32,781 nucleotides of DNA from an uncultured Eubacteriales bacterium (lineage in GTDB: Bacteria; Bacillota; Clostridia; Christensenellales; Aristaeellaceae), in assembly GCA_902760595.1 (NCBI GenBank), contig CACWHI010000027.1:16829-49609 (forward strand). Direction: 5' to 3'. The notes under the pieces are model-generated. The model saw only the letters and a program-made list of their open reading frames with translations. It was not told the origin of the DNA and did no database searches. The position numbers and the translations under genes were made by a program. Below are positions 32,197 through 32,781 of the stretch, piece after piece (the stretch's first letter is position 1; each line of letters starts with the position of its first letter).

Positions 32197-32781
32197 ATGA
32201 AAAACGTGACTGCCAACGAATTACGCGCCATGTTCCTGAAGTTCTTCCAGGACAAGGGCCATCAGCTGATTCCGTCCGCTTCGGTCATTCCGGAGAACGA
32301 CCCCACCGTGCTGTTCACCACCGCGGGCATGCATCCCCTGGTCCCGTACCTGATGGGCCAGAAGCACCCCATGGGCACCCGGCTCACCGACGTGCAGAAG
32401 TGCATCCGCACCGGCGATATCGACGAGGTGGGCGATATGAGCCACCTGACCTTCTTTGAGATGCTGGGCAACTGGAGCCTGGGCGACTACTTCAAGAAGG
32501 AAATGATCCCCTGGAGCTGGGAGTTCCTGACCAGCGAGAAATACCTGGGCCTGCCCAAGGACCAGCTGGCCTTCACCGTGTTCGAGGGCGACCAGGACTG
32601 CCCGCGCGACGAGGAGGCCGCCAACCTGTGGCGCTCCTGCGGCGTGAAGGACGACCACCTGTTCTACCTGCCCAAGGAGCATAACTGGTGGGGCCCCGCC
32701 GGCATCACCGGCCCCTGCGGCCCGGACACCGAGATGTTCATCATCCGCGACCAGCCCCCCTGCGGCCCGGATTGCTCCCCC
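32197..32781 (+). CDS. alaS: Alanine--tRNA ligase, atypical form, N-terminal part
   Basis: The first 195 residues of alanyl-tRNA synthetase; the gene runs off the window. It has the class II motif 1 region ([20 protein letters not shown]), [10 protein letters not shown] and [15 protein letters not shown] (motif 2 area), and [11 protein letters not shown]. The segment between CIR and TFFEMLGN is [13 protein letters not shown], about five residues shorter than the common bacterial AGGKHNDLENVG type. TGPCGP is followed by DTE rather than the usual (C/S)(S/T)E. This resembles the variant form seen in some Clostridia and candidate-phyla bacteria. AAAGG precedes the ATG. Whether it has an editing domain cannot be seen. 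Confidence 0.95.
   Translation, partial: MKNVTANELRAMFLKFFQDKGHQLIPSASVIPENDPTVLFTTAGMHPLVPYLMGQKHPMGTRLTDVQKCIRTGDIDEVGDMSHLTFFEMLGNWSLGDYFKKEMIPWSWEFLTSEKYLGLPKDQLAFTVFEGDQDCPRDEEAANLWRSCGVKDDHLFYLPKEHNWWGPAGITGPCGPDTEMFIIRDQPPCGPDCSP

Overview
This is a chromosomal segment of a GC-rich member of the Firmicutes, most likely a gut- or rumen-type Clostridia. A Christensenellales/Aristaeella-like lineage is my guess and cannot be proved from the sequence. The evidence is: L27 with a cleavable N-terminal extension next to the Prp protease (rplU-prp-rpmA); the darA-holB-ricT cluster; chromosomal parA/parB; rubrerythrin (anaerobe); Shine-Dalgarno sites close to AGGAGG; and consensus-like housekeeping promoters. 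I see no phage, IS transposase, CRISPR, rRNA or tRNA. No gene-free stretch exceeds about 270 bases.

Layout. 1-2050: a ferredoxin-type aldo/keto reductase (-) divergent from its MerR regulator (+), with a clear MerR-type control region, then a short MITE-like element. 2068-3934: a DUF4332 helix-hairpin-helix protein (-) and a NudC-type Nudix hydrolase fused to a GNAT acetyltransferase (+). 3988-12719: one long oligopeptide-transport (Opp/Dpp) operon: a 4-TM orphan protein, a large binding protein, an OppB permease, a greatly enlarged OppC permease, OppD, OppF and a small one-TM protein, closed by a strong terminator. The binding protein and OppC both carry big extra extracytoplasmic insertions. 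This is the most unusual feature of the window.

12844-17716: a secreted NlpC/P60-like protein (+) converging on pepT; rubrerythrin-pepT (-); then an ECF sigma factor, its zinc-finger anti-sigma factor and a secreted SIMPL protein (+). 17800-20340 (-): darA (c-di-AMP receptor), holB and ricT in one tightly overlapping operon. 20455-24478 (-): a MacB/FtsX-like ABC exporter fusion followed by a secreted SH3-like protein. 24673-25818 (-): rplU-prp-rpmA with promoter, structured leader and terminator.

25868-29316 (-): a secreted orphan protein, bleomycin-hydrolase-type aminopeptidase pepC, and a HepT/MntA toxin-antitoxin pair. 29383-31536 (-): an unknown protein, parA and parB. 31737-32781 (+): a small orphan protein and the start of an atypical alanyl-tRNA synthetase that runs off the window.

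A theme is peptide use: Opp uptake, PepT and PepC could feed imported peptides to the cytosol. Several envelope proteins (ECF module, MacB-like module, secreted SH3/NlpC proteins) probably deal with cell-surface stress or remodelling. These links are inference from gene content only.
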